Source: Luscinia megarhynchos | Taxonomy: Eukaryota > Chordata > Aves > Passeriformes > Turdidae | Direction of reading: 5' to 3' | Assembly: GCA_034336665.1 (NCBI GenBank) | Contig: CM067585.1 | Span: 424,501 to 488,500 of the forward strand | DNA length: 64,000 bases | Shown: positions 43,906 through 55,312 of the stretch, in pieces | Layout: each line of letters starts with the position of its first letter | How positions within the stretch are numbered: the first letter of the stretch is position 1 | Program-made: the position numbers and the translations under genes | The notes under the pieces: generated by a model | Database searches by the model: none | What the model was told of the DNA's origin: nothing | The model's input: only the letters and a program-made list of their open reading frames with translations

Positions 43906-44166
43906 TGGGCAGGAAAACTGCCTCGTGACACAAGTGAGACATTCTGGAGCACAGGGCTGCACCTCCTGACGACAGTGAGGCTGTGAGCCCCTGGCTGTGT
44001 CCTGCTCTCTGCAGGAACTCAGCATGGCCCATTTGTGTGTTGGCTGCAGGGTCTGCCCCGGCAGCACCGCAGCTGGAGCCGGCTCAGCATCCCCTGGAGG
44101 GATGAGCCCTCGAGTGTGAGGAGCTCCTGCACGGGGGGACTGGATTCCTCACTGCCAGGAACATTC

Positions 44167-45094
44167 CTGCTCCTGCAGCCCCTGCAGCTCCTGCAGCCCC
44201 TGCAGCTCCTGCAGCTCCTGCAGCTCCCTGCAGCCCCTGCGGCCCCTGCAGCTCCTGCAGCTCCCTGCAGCTCCTGCATCCCCTGCAGCTCCTGCATCCC
44301 CTGCAGCTCCTGCAGCCCCTGCAGCCCCTGCAGCTCCTGCAGCCCCTGCAGCCCCTGCAGCCCCTGCAGCCCCTGCAGCCCCTGCGGCTCCTGCAGCTCC
44401 TGCAGCCCCTGCGGCTCCTGCAGCTCCTGCAGCTCCTGCAGCCCCTGCAGCCCCTGCAGCCCCTGCAGCTCCTGCAGCTCCTGCAGCCCCTGCGGCTCCT
44501 GCAGCCCCTGCAGCTCCCTGCAGCTCCTGCAGCTCCTGCAGCCCCTGCATCCCCTGCATCCCCTGCACCCCCTGCAGCTCCTGCAGCTCCTGCAGCTCCT
44601 GCAGCCCCTGCATCCCCTGCAGCCCCTGCAGCTCCTGCAGCTCCTGCAGCTCCTGTAGCCCCTGCATCCCCTGCATCCCCTGCAACTCCTGCAGCTCCTC
44701 CTGCTCCTGCAGCTCCTGCAGCTCCTGCAGCCCCTGCATCCCCTGCAGCCCCTGCAGCTCCTGCAGCTCCTCCTGCTCCTGCAGCCCCTGCAGCTCCTGC
44801 AGCTCCTGCAGCACCTCCTGCCCCTGCAGCTCCTGCAGCTCCTGCAGCCCCTGTGGCTCCTGCAGCTCCTGCATCCCCTGCAGCCCCTGCAGCTCCTGCA
44901 GCTCCTGCAGCTCCTCCCTGCCCCTGCAGCTCCTCCTGCTCCTGCAGCCCCTGCGGCTCCTGCAGCTCCTGCAGCTCCTGCAGCTCCTGCAGCTCCTGCA
45001 GCTCCTGCAGCTCCTCCTGCCCCTGCAACTCCTGTAGCTCCTGCAGCTCCCGTGGCTCCTGCAGCTCCTGCAGCTCCTGCGACTCCTGCAGCAC
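44167..45094 (+). repeat. 9-bp minisatellite (CTGCAGCTC/CTGCAGCCC)n
   Basis: About 930 bp, some 100 units of 'cctgcagct' and 'cctgcagcc' with few variants (catcc, cggctc, ctcctg). All minus frames are open (up to 415 codons) and give GAAGAAGAA or LQELQELQ. The array is the cause. Confidence 0.97.
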
Positions 45095-47086
45095 GGGAAG
45101 CACCAAAGGAGGGATTGAGAGAGGTGAAGAATAAACGCTGGAGGATTTCTGCTGCCTGGGAAGCTCCTTCCTGCTCGCTCAGGCAGGTACCTGAGGCTCC
45201 TGGAAGCAGAGCTGATCTGCCTTTGTGTTCCCTCAATGGGAGATTCTCCTCGCTGTGCTGGGACAAGTTTTAATGAGAGGATTTTGGCAGCAAGGGAAGA
45301 TCCTGATTTTCGCAGATGTTTGCAGAAATCGAGTTTATGAGATGTTGTCTCTCACTGGGAAATTATTTTGTCAAATCTGTAAACAGATAGGTCTAAGGTG
45401 GTGACAGAAATTCACCTGAATCCAGATGCAGGGGTGTGCTGTGGGAAAAGCTGATGTTAAACCAAAGAAATGGCCAAAGGAGTCAGCATCCTCACCGAGG
45501 TAGGACTGGAAACAGGGATATGATGTCTGCATTTTGGTAATCAAAGGAAAATCAGATCTCCAGATTTTTAGGGGTTTTGTGGTCACAACAATCTGTTTGG
45601 CCTGCTCAACATGGGCTGATTTCCACTAGAAGGTGAAGAGGAGAACTGGAAGCAATTCCAAGCAGTTCCCTCCCTTACACCTTGCAAATTACCAGCAATC
45701 AGCACGGAAAAACTTTGCAGCAGAATTGATGATGTTGTGAGGCTCCAAACTGGAGCCCTGCCGGTGATTTGGAGAGAGCTGGAAATTGCTTATGATCTCA
45801 TGGTGTCAGGTGTCTCATTTATAATAAATAAATACAGAGAATGCACCCCAGACAATTGCTGTCAGATACTGGGAGTCATCAGCCAAAGAGCTCCCTTGGA
45901 ATTTGGTATTTTAGGTCAGCTGAGTTTAACTTATTGGAAACTGCAGGCAGATAAATATCAAGGACTTTCTGACTCAGAGCTGTGGTATTCTGGAGACATT
46001 CAGTTGTTCATGTGGGGTTTGGGTCAGTGTGTAAATGAATAAATGAAGTGCAGAACCAAGCAAAAGCCACCTGCAAAATTTCCCATGAAATTAAAAAGCA
46101 AACCTTGGGTTGTTTTCTTTTCACTTCCCATGAATATCAAAGGCAGGGCTGCACTGGTGAGCCAGGCAGTTCCGAGAGTTCCTGGGAAGGGCAGGGCTCA
46201 TTTGCAGCAGATGAAATGGAAATGGAGGGATCCCACTTTGTCCCTTGGTCCTGCAGGGCTGGAGATGAGACACGGTGGCAGAAGTGCTGCTGGAGGTGCC
46301 ACCCTGCAATTTCCCACTGCACCCCAGCAATTCCAGCCTCTGGTCATCTGTAAATACGATGTTCATGGTGGAAAACCTGATCTGCAGGACTCTGCTCGTG
46401 TAATGAGAGGGCAAAGGGAGCACCCAGCCCCTCTGTGCCCCTCTGGCTGGGATGGCTCAAACCTGGAGCCCAAACCCTGTGCTGGACGGCTCAGGGGCCC
46501 CAAACCGAGCCCCTGCTGCTCCGGCTCCACTGCCTCTGGTCGGGATGGCCCAAACCTGGAGCCCAAACCCTGCTGCTGGACGGCTCAGGGGCCCCGAACC
46601 GAGCCCCTGCTGCTCCGGCTCCACTGGCGTCAGCACGACATCCTCGCAGGGAATCTGCTCCCCAGAATTATTCCAAGCAATTGTTTAGCGAATAATTCTG
46701 AATAATGAAAATGCAGAGGGGAGGGATGGGGAAGTTGTTTGCTGTCGATTCACAAAAGAGGAGAAATGGAGGAATTTATCATGTCAATGATTTGCCTATG
46801 AATTATTCATTCACTCCACTCAACCAAAATAAAAATCCCTTTCTCCCCAAGCCCCCTCCCACCCAAGCTGAGGCTCGCTGGCTTTGTTTAGTGTGTTTTT
46901 GATGTGCTGTCGCTGGCCGTGCTCGTGGCACGCGCGGCAGGGTCCTGCTGCAGAGGGGACGAGCCCCGGGAGGAGGGGGCAGCACAGAGCGGGGCTGAGG
47001 CACAGCAGCCAAAAACCCGCGGGGAGGCCACGAACAGCTCCTGACCTGCTGCTGCCCTGGATGGGAGACGGCACACCAGGGACAGC
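45095..47086. other. Intergenic with candidate conserved block and a 93-bp duplication
   Basis: No gene seen. About 45,730-46,030 is AT-rich, unique and non-repetitive ('tttataataaataaataca', 'ggcagataaatatcaagga'). 46,449-46,628 is a two-copy tandem duplication with a period near 93 bp ('gggatggctcaaacctggag' and 'gggatggcccaaacctggag'). Confidence 0.55.
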
Positions 47087-47680
47087 AGGGTGGCACTGTC
47101 CCCAGAGAGCAGTGGCACTGTCCCCAGAGAGCAGAGTGGCACTGTCCCTGACAGCAGAGTGGCACTGTCCCCACACAGCAGAGTGGCACTGTCCCTGTAC
47201 AGCAGAGTGGCACTGTCCCTGTACAGCAGAGTGGCACTGTCCCCTGTACAGCAGAGTGGCACTGTCCCCAGAGAGCAGAGTGGCACTGTCCCTGTACAGC
47301 AGAGTGGCACTGTCCCTGACAGCAGAGTGGCACTGTCCCTGTACAGCAGAGTGGCACTGTCCCTGGGCAGCAGAGTGGCACTGTCCCCAGAGAGCAGAGT
47401 GGCACTGTCCTCAGAGAGCAGAGTGGCACTGTCCCCAGTGAGCAGAGTGGCACTGTCCCCACACAGCAGAGTGGCACTGTCCCTGTACAGCAGGGTGACA
47501 CTGTCCCCAGTGAGCAGAGTGGCACTGTCCCTGACAGCAGAGTGGCACTGTCCCTGTACAGCAGAGTGACACTATCCCTGGAGAGCAGGGTGGCACTGTC
47601 CCCTGACAGCAGAGTGGCACTGTCCCCAGAGAGCAGAGTGGCACTGTCCCTGACAGCAGAGTGGCACTGTCCCTGGTCAC
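47087..47680 (+). repeat. About 24-bp minisatellite
   Basis: About 25 units of 'cagagtggcactgtccc' with variable links (tgtacag, cagagag, tgacag, cacacag). Confidence 0.96.
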
Positions 47681-47707
47681 TAGGTGCATGAATCTCTCTC
47701 TGTCTCT

Positions 47708-47709
47708 TT

Positions 47710-47752
<43 letters not shown>
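47708..47752 (+). repeat. (TTTA)n simple repeat
   Basis: Eleven TTTA-type units, nearly perfect, close to the end of the 24-bp minisatellite. Confidence 0.96.
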
Positions 47753-47999
47753 CACTACTACTTAGGCTTCCATTCACGCAGCTAAAGGTGCTGTCTAAAG
47801 CCCCATGGAAGTTAGCAGGGTAAGAGATTTCCACTCGAGGGCTTTCAGGGTGTTCACTAAATTGCTTTGGAGCCTCGAGTAGGAAGTGGTGCAAATCAGG
47901 GGAAAAGGCGAGGTCTGCCTCTCATTTTCATAAAGTTCTAGTGCTAAAATGGAGCCAGTATCTTCTCAGTTTGGGAACAGCTGGACAGAGCTGAGCCCC

Positions 48000-48322
48000 T
48001 CTGCTCTGGAGCCAGGTTGGGAGAGCTGGGGTGACACCTGGAGAGGAGAAGCTCCAGGAGAGCTCAGAGCCCCTGGCAGGGCCTGGAGGGGCTCCAGGAG
48101 AGCTGCAGAGGGACTGGGGACAAGGGCAGGAGGGACAGGACACAGGGAATGGCTTCAAATTGAAAAAGGGGATATTTGGATGGGATTTTGGGCAGTGCCC
48201 CAAGCCAGGCTGGACACTGGGAGCACTGGGACAGTGGGAGGTGTCCCTGCCAGGGCAGGGGTGGATTGAGATGGGATTTCAGGTCCTACCAACCCAAACC
48301 ATTCCACAATTCCATGATTTGG
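48000..48322 (+). mobile_element. CR1-type LINE 3' fragment
   Basis: Sense CR1 text: 'gggctccaggagagctgcag', 'ggctggacactgggagcact', 'gggacagtgggaggtgtccc', 'caacccaaaccattccacaa' and 'ttccatgattt' at the end. 5'-truncated. Confidence 0.85.
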
Positions 48323-51300
48323 GGTGATATGTATCACGGATTGGATCCCCTGAGGGGTGTTGTGTCCTAGTGCTGCACACAGGGCTCAGTGGGGAGGATC
48401 AGGGATAAATTCTGAAGGAAACACTGATTTTTCTGGACTCTCCAGTCCCTCCCACCCCTTTCCCCAGCAGCCTGTGCATCCTTTTTATTGGCCCCATTAG
48501 AGGCAGCTGTCTGTGCAGGGAGTTAATCCATTCCCCAGGTGGAGGGCTCTGTGTACATTCCACACTCTGTGTCTCTCCACGCCGCTGCACAGGTGAGCCC
48601 GAGCCCCTCTGCCCGCTCCCTCCTCGGGCCATCCTTCTCCTGCACGGGGATTCAGGGATAAAACGACAGATGCCTTTCATTAAGCATCTCCAGAGCGAGC
48701 TGTTCAGCAGGCAGTATGTATTCAGACACCATCAATATTTCACCAAGTTAATAGATGTTATCGTGGATCCTCCATCCAACATTTATTGCGCCGTAATCAG
48801 CGATCCATCGTGCCAGGGCTCCTCCCCTGCCTGTCCCTGCTCAGACACACTCCCGGGTACAGGGGGCTGCAGGGAGGGGCAGACCCTGTGCCACAATAAC
48901 TCTGAAGGGGCTGGGAGTTGTTTGTTACTTCAGGCGCTTTGGGGCTGACGACAATGAAACGAATCTGTTTGCAGGAGGCGTTTTTATGGAAGGGTTTCAA
49001 AGTGAGTTGGCTCAGTGTAAATCTTGGGGTTGAGGCCACTAGGAAGCATTTAAGCTGCAGAGAGGCTGTGGGGCTGTGTCTGCAAGTCTGGGGGTGTTGG
49101 GAAGCTAAAGCCTAGAATTAGCAACGTGGAAAATATGAAAAAATATGGAGTCTGCTGCTGGGTCAACATGGGAAGGAGAGACCTGAGTGCAGCTGGAGCC
49201 AGACCCTTCCCTCCCTGAATGAGCTTCCCAAACTACTGCTGCTTCCAGGGGAAATCTGCAGGGAAACAACTGGGCCTAGAAGATCTACAGCTGGGATTTT
49301 CACAGGAGCCTAACGGGTGGAATTTTACAGTTGTGCCACTCAGGGGTCAGACCCTGGGCTGTGACAATCCTTTGTGCCCTCCCAGCCCAGCAGTCTCAGG
49401 CTCATCAGTCACCTCTACGCTGGTTCTTACGTCAGCCAAACTTCTCAAAAGCTTCTGGCTTCATGTCAGAGGACAATCCCAATGGATAAAGTGGGGCCAT
49501 CCAAAACCAACATGGCGCACATCAAATAAAAGGGGTTTGTAATTGGTTTCCAAATGGAGTTTTAAAAGGAGATTCCAGGCAAAGAGCTTTTTTTTCCTCA
49601 TGGAGACCTGAAATGGCTGGTCTTGACCCCATGCATTCAGTGGCCCCAGGAAGGAGCCAGAGGAAGAAAAAGAGAAGAAGTTGTAAAATCTTCATGGAAA
49701 AATGTTGAAGTGACACAAAGGCTGGGGAAGAAAAGGGGCTCTCACAGAGCCCTGTGGGTCACGTAAACACCGTACTTGATAGGGCCAAATGTCTGATAAC
49801 TGATCTCCCTGAGCTGAGGCCCACCTAAAGGTCAGGCACGTGGGGTCCACTGCTGGTCCCAGGATGGGTGGAGGCACCTCCAGAGCAGGAGTTATTCCCT
49901 GGACCTCAGATAACCCTGGGAGTGGGATGGACTTCCTCTGGAAAACGCCTGTTTATGTTTCTCTCTACTGACACAGCTGGGATGAGCGGCTCACACAACT
50001 CCCACATGGCTAAATGTGGGGAAGGATGCCCTGCTGTGGAGCCAGGGAGGGCAGAGCATCATTGTAGGATCATTGTAGGATCAGGTCCCTGCTGAGCAAC
50101 TTGTGACCCACTGGCCAGCTCTGTGCAGGAAGGTTGGCCTTGGCTCCCTGCTTCCAAAAGGGCGTGGAAATCTTGGAGGAGATTCAAAAAAGAGCTGCAA
50201 AAACACCAATGAGCAGGAAGTGACACCTTTAGGAGGGAAAATCGAGGAGTGTGGTGGTTTAATTTAGCAAAGAGAGGGCAGTGTCTGGCTGATGGCCCCA
50301 TTGCACCTGCAGGGAGGAAAAACATCCTTTTTCAAATCTTCCCATCCTGGCAGAGCACCAGTGCCTGGAGGGCTTTGCCAGCCCAGCCCAGCCCAGCCCA
50401 GCCTGGGAGCAGGGTTTTCTGTCCAGTTGTATTTCTGCATTTCTCATCACTGCATGTTTTTGAAGCAATTAACGCCGACCCATCCTTCTGCAGCAGCTTA
50501 TGATGCACCATTCTGTGTTTCTCACAGGGGTTTAAACAGGGTCATGCACTGTGGAAAATGCCTGAGAAACACCTACTTTAGAGAAACTTTACCATCTCTT
50601 CAGGCCCTTGGGGCCCTGACGGGAAGCAAACCATAAGGAATGTGCAGGGGAAGGGATGAGCTTGTAGGATGTGTGAAAAATATTACCCTAAATGTTCACA
50701 GCACTCGAAATTTGGAGCCTGAGAGAGAGATGAGCTGAGCTTTCCTTTCAAAGTGAGGTGTCCATGGGGGGAGAAGGGTGTGGGGAGCTGGGGGAGGCTG
50801 GGAGTGCTGGGGAAGGGGGGGGTTGGGGTCTGTGAGGGGCAGAACCCAGGCAAGGGCCGGACTGAGGATGCTCCTCGTGCCTCACTCCACTTTATCCCTT
50901 TAAAACAACACCCTGGAGCCAGGCAGCACCTCAGTAAACAAGTGGGATTTTGGCTTTGATTCCCCATAAATGAGCAGAGCCATTTCCACTGTGGAGAGCA
51001 GAGTGTAACGAGCTGGTTCATGGGGCACGCAGGGAACATTTTTATTTTACTCTTTTGGGCCCTGTGAGCCCCCAGGTTTGACTTTGATTTTCTGTGAAAC
51101 AGAAAACATTTGCTGATGTAGAGGAGCCTGAAATAAGCAGGCAAGCTTGGGGGCTGCTGACACTCAAATAAATCCTAATGTCCTGGTATTTGGTTAAACC
51201 TGAATCTGAATATTTTTGTATGTTTTTTAGAACAATTACTTGCCTCAGGGAGCAATTTGCAGAGCTGAAACAATCCAAGACCTTTTTTTTAATTTTTTTT

Positions 51301-53957
51301 TCTTTTCCTGCCTGGTATTTCCACCCTCCAGGAAGTGAAAAGCCTTGAGAAGATCCTGCAATATTTTTGCCTGTGCAAATAGTTCCCAGACGCACAGAGC
51401 ACAAGCTGTGAAAAATTCACAGATCACGCCCTGAGTGTGCCCCAGCTCCTGAAACGCCAACCAGGGAGCTGAGACTGGACCATTCACCCCATGGATGAAG
51501 CCCCAGCTGAGACCTCGGTGCCTGGAGCTGTTTTGGCAGAGCCCCAATTTTCCAAACATCACCAGCTCAAGGGGAAGGAGCACCTTGGCTCCTGTGAGCT
51601 GGATTTCAGATTTCTGAGGAAACCTGGCTTCCTGACAACTTGGCTTCAAGTGCTGATTATATGTAACACATAACCCCTTTAATATTACACGTGGTGTGTT
51701 TAACTGCTTAATTTACCCCGGGAAGTATTGCCAAGTGCAGCTATTCTGTTGACATATCATTTGCATGATAAACTGGTGTATTTTAAGCCACAAATAGGAT
51801 GTGTCTGTGAACTATCTGTCTGCACTTTTACAAGCTACAGCACTACAGCAGCTCCTTGAATGAGAGAATGGAGCCCCACATTGTGCCTGGGGAGGGAATG
51901 AATTATCCTTTCTTCTAGAAGAGAGCAAAGAACTCTGGGCTGGTCTCCATCAGGGAGTCAGATTGGGTAGATCTGGCTAAATCCTTAGGTAGACATTTGC
52001 TTTGGACAAAAAATGGCTTTTTTCCCCCTTCAGAGCAGCTATTCTAGTTTGGCTGAGGTTGGAAATGATGATTTTTCTGCCTAAACAAAGCCCCAGCCCT
52101 GCAAGTCTCCCTGCAAGGACCTGCAGGGGCATTGCACAGGCCCAGCCAGGCTCTCCTGGATCCCAGATCGTGGAATGAGGATGGGCTGTGCTGAAAGGGA
52201 CCTCAGAGCTCTCATATCCCCCACCCAGCCATGGCAGGGACCCTCCCACTGCCCCAGCTGCTCCCAGTGTCCAGCCTGGCCTGGGGCACCTCCTGGGATC
52301 CACAGCTGCTCTGGGCACCTGTGCCACATCCCCATCTATCCCCAGACTCTTTCCTCTCCCTCCATCCCTCCGTGGGTCTCTCTGCAGCCCCTCTCACCTC
52401 AGAGCTGGCGTCCCTCAGCTCAGTGTCACCCCAGCCTGGCAGCCACAAAAGGCCTTTGGACAGCCGAGGCTGACATCTCAAAGTCTAATTGGACATGTTT
52501 CCAGCAGGGGAAGCGTTTATTATGTCAGACAAGTTGGGAATTGCACTTATTTGCCGTAATAATGGTGTAAAGTCCTCTTCCTTTTATTGTGTTATCTCTC
52601 TTTAATCATGCAGAGACGCTCCCCAGCCATTTTAATCAAAGGCTCAAGCATCACTTATCTGAAGACTAATGATTCAACTCCATGAGAGGAGAAACTTTGA
52701 AGAACTTCAGTTGTGCTGGGAGGAGCAAAAAAAAAGAGGAGAGTTTATTTGAAACTTTTTTTCCTTTTTTTACGCATGTGGTTATTTCTCCTAATTTTAG
52801 CTAAAGAGTTTTGTATGTCTGGGAGCAAGAGCAAACCCGATCTTGCTGCTTGTCCTGAACATGCAGCACTTAGGAAATGGGACACACTTTCACATGAAGG
52901 ATATTCCCATTGGAAAAAAGACTGTGTGGTCAAAACTGTTCTTATCTATAGAGAAAAGTGCCAGATTTCCTGAACCTTTTTCCTTGTTTGACAAGAATAC
53001 TTGACGGATATTTATCTTGGAATGAGCATTTTTACCTTCAAACATGGTTTCTAACAAGAAAAGATATTTTTGGCTGAAACCAGAAAATCTTGTGAAAGTG
53101 CTCAAAACGTGTAAAATTCCCTCGACGAGTGTAGAAAAGGAATTCAAGCGAGGTTTGCAAATAGGAAGCTTTCTGGGGAGGATTTATGCTATTTTCCACA
53201 TAAATAGCTCGTTGTCTAAGCTGGAATTGGGCTACATTGCCTCGGGTTTCTTGATGGGCAAATCCCCACAGCCGTGGTATTGCCGGTGCAATTGCTATTA
53301 ATGCTATTTGCAAATGTTCTGTGAGCCCAAACACAGCGCTGGGTGAGGAGCACAAAGCAGGCTGAGCCTGATTGCTGGGCTGCTAATTAAGGGTGGCTAT
53401 CAGTAACACTATCTGCCATTACAGCTCATGATGCAATGGCAGCACATCCTGATTTCCAAGGGGAAGGGTTGGGGCGGTGAGTCAGAGCCCAGGGAAAGCT
53501 GCGGGAGCTGCAGAGGATGCCCAGCTTCAGAGAAAATTTGTCTCAGGAGACTGAAAACCGGGGACGTGAATGAATTGTGGGTCTTGGGAGAAGCACTTTG
53601 GGCCTGTAGCTGTTTTGGGGCATCTCAGCTCTGTGTCTGACTCGGGCTTTGCAGCTTTCTGAATTCAAGGTAGCTGGAGCATCTGGGCCAGGGCGTTTTG
53701 AACTGCATGGTTTGTGCCTTAATGCCAAAGGAAAAGCTTTAACTGTGGCACCTGAGACCTGCTGCTTCCCTGCTGTCTCATTTCGACTCTGCCCCGACCT
53801 CGTGTGTGTCTTTCCAGAAATCTGTGTCTCTGTCTTGTCTCTTTTTGCTGCAGGGTGTTTTGGGCAGGGACTTGGCTACTGTCTGTGCCAAGTGTCTGTA
53901 CTTGGTGTCTGTGCAGCTCAGAGCACAAGGGGCTGGGGCTGGTCAGGACCTCTGGAT
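48323..53957. other. Intergenic with several candidate conserved blocks
   Basis: No gene seen. Blocks that are unique and AT-richer with many TAAT/TTTGCAT-type motifs: 48,655-48,815, 51,650-51,860 (contains ATTTGCAT), 52,470-52,690 and 52,980-53,440. A CR1 piece lies at 52,163-52,345 and a probable second CR1-like remnant at about 50,080-50,220 ('atcttggaggagattcaaaa'). A short (CCCAG)n run lies at 50,380-50,402. Confidence 0.5.
52163..52345 (-). mobile_element. CR1-type LINE 3' fragment
   Basis: Antisense CR1 text 'ccatggcagggaccctccca', 'ctgccccagctgctcccagt', 'gggatccacagctgctctgg'. Confidence 0.8.
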
Positions 53958-55312
53958 CCTGTGACAACACGGGTCAGGAGTGAGTGGGGATGGTCGGGGT
54001 GATGGGATGGTCAGGGGTGAGTTGGGATGGTGAGGAATCATTTGGGATGGTCAGGAGTGAGTGGGGATGGTCAGGGGTGATGGGATGGTCAGGGGTGACT
54101 GGGGATGGTCAGGAGAATTTGGGATGGTCAGGAATCATTTGGGATGGTCAGGACTGATTGGGGATGTCAGGAGTGATTTGGGATGGTCAGGAGTGATTTG
54201 GGATGGTCAGGAGTGAGTGGGGATGGTCAGGAGTAATTTGGGATGGTCAGGAGTGACTGGGGATGGTCAGGAGTCATTTGGGATGTCAGGACTCACTGGG
54301 GATGCTGGTCAGGAGTGACTGGGGATGGTCAGGAGTGACTGGGGATGGTCAGGAGTAATTTGGGATGGTCAGGGGTGAGTGGGGATGGTCAGGAGTGATG
54401 GGATGGTCAGGAGTGATTTGGGATGGTCAGGGGTGAGTTGGGATGGTCAGGAGTCATTTGGGATAGTCAGGAATCATTTGGGATGGCCAGGAGTCTTTGG
54501 GGATGGTCAGGACTGATTGGGGATGTCAGGAGTGATTTGGGATGGTGACGAATCATTTGGGATGGTCAGGAGTGATTTGGGATGGTCAGGAGTGATTTGG
54601 GATGTCAGGAGTCACTGGGGATGGTCAGGGGTGATTTGGGATGGTCAGGAGTGATTTAGGATGGTCAGGAATAATTTGGGATGGTCAGGAGTGATTTGGG
54701 ATGGTCAGGAATCATTTGGGATGGTCAGGAATCATTTGGGATGTCAGGAGTAAGTGGGGATGGTCAGGAGTGACTGGGGATGTCAGGAGTCTTTGGGGAT
54801 GCTGGTCAGGAGTCATTTGGGATAGTCAGGAATAATTTGGGATGTCAGGAGTGATTTGGGATGGTGAGGAATCATTTGGGATGGTCAGGAGTAATTTGGG
54901 ATGGTCAGGAGTGATTTGGGATAGTCAGGAGTGATTTGGGATAGTCAGGAGTGACTGGGGATGATCAGGAGTGATTTGGGATGTCAGGAGTCTTTGGGGA
55001 TGGTCAGGAATCATTTGGGATGGTCAGGAGTGACTGGGGATGATCAGGAGTGATTTGGGATGGTCAGGAGTGACAGGATGATCAGGAGTGATTTGGGATG
55101 TCAGGAGTATTTGGGGATGCTGTTCAGGAATCATTTGGGATGTCAGGAGTAATTTGGGATGTCAGGAGTCATTTGGGATGTCAGGAGTGATTTGGGATGG
55201 TCAGGAGTGATTTGGGATGTCAGGAGTCACTGGGGATGCTGGTCAGGAGTGATTTGGGATGGTCAGGGGTCATTTGGGATGTCAGGAGTCACTGGGGATG
55301 CTGGCCAGGAGT
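53958..55312 (+). repeat. About 21-bp minisatellite
   Basis: The longest array here, about 1.35 kb. Units are 'gggatggtcaggagtgattt' with variants (ggtgagtg, aatcattt, tcactgggg) and several lacking the 'ggt' (gggatgtcagg). Confidence 0.97.

Noticed and set aside
44019..45266. 415-codon minus-strand frame resembling a collagen-like or GAA-rich protein
   Set aside because: It is the 9-bp array read in frame; the other minus frames are equally open.
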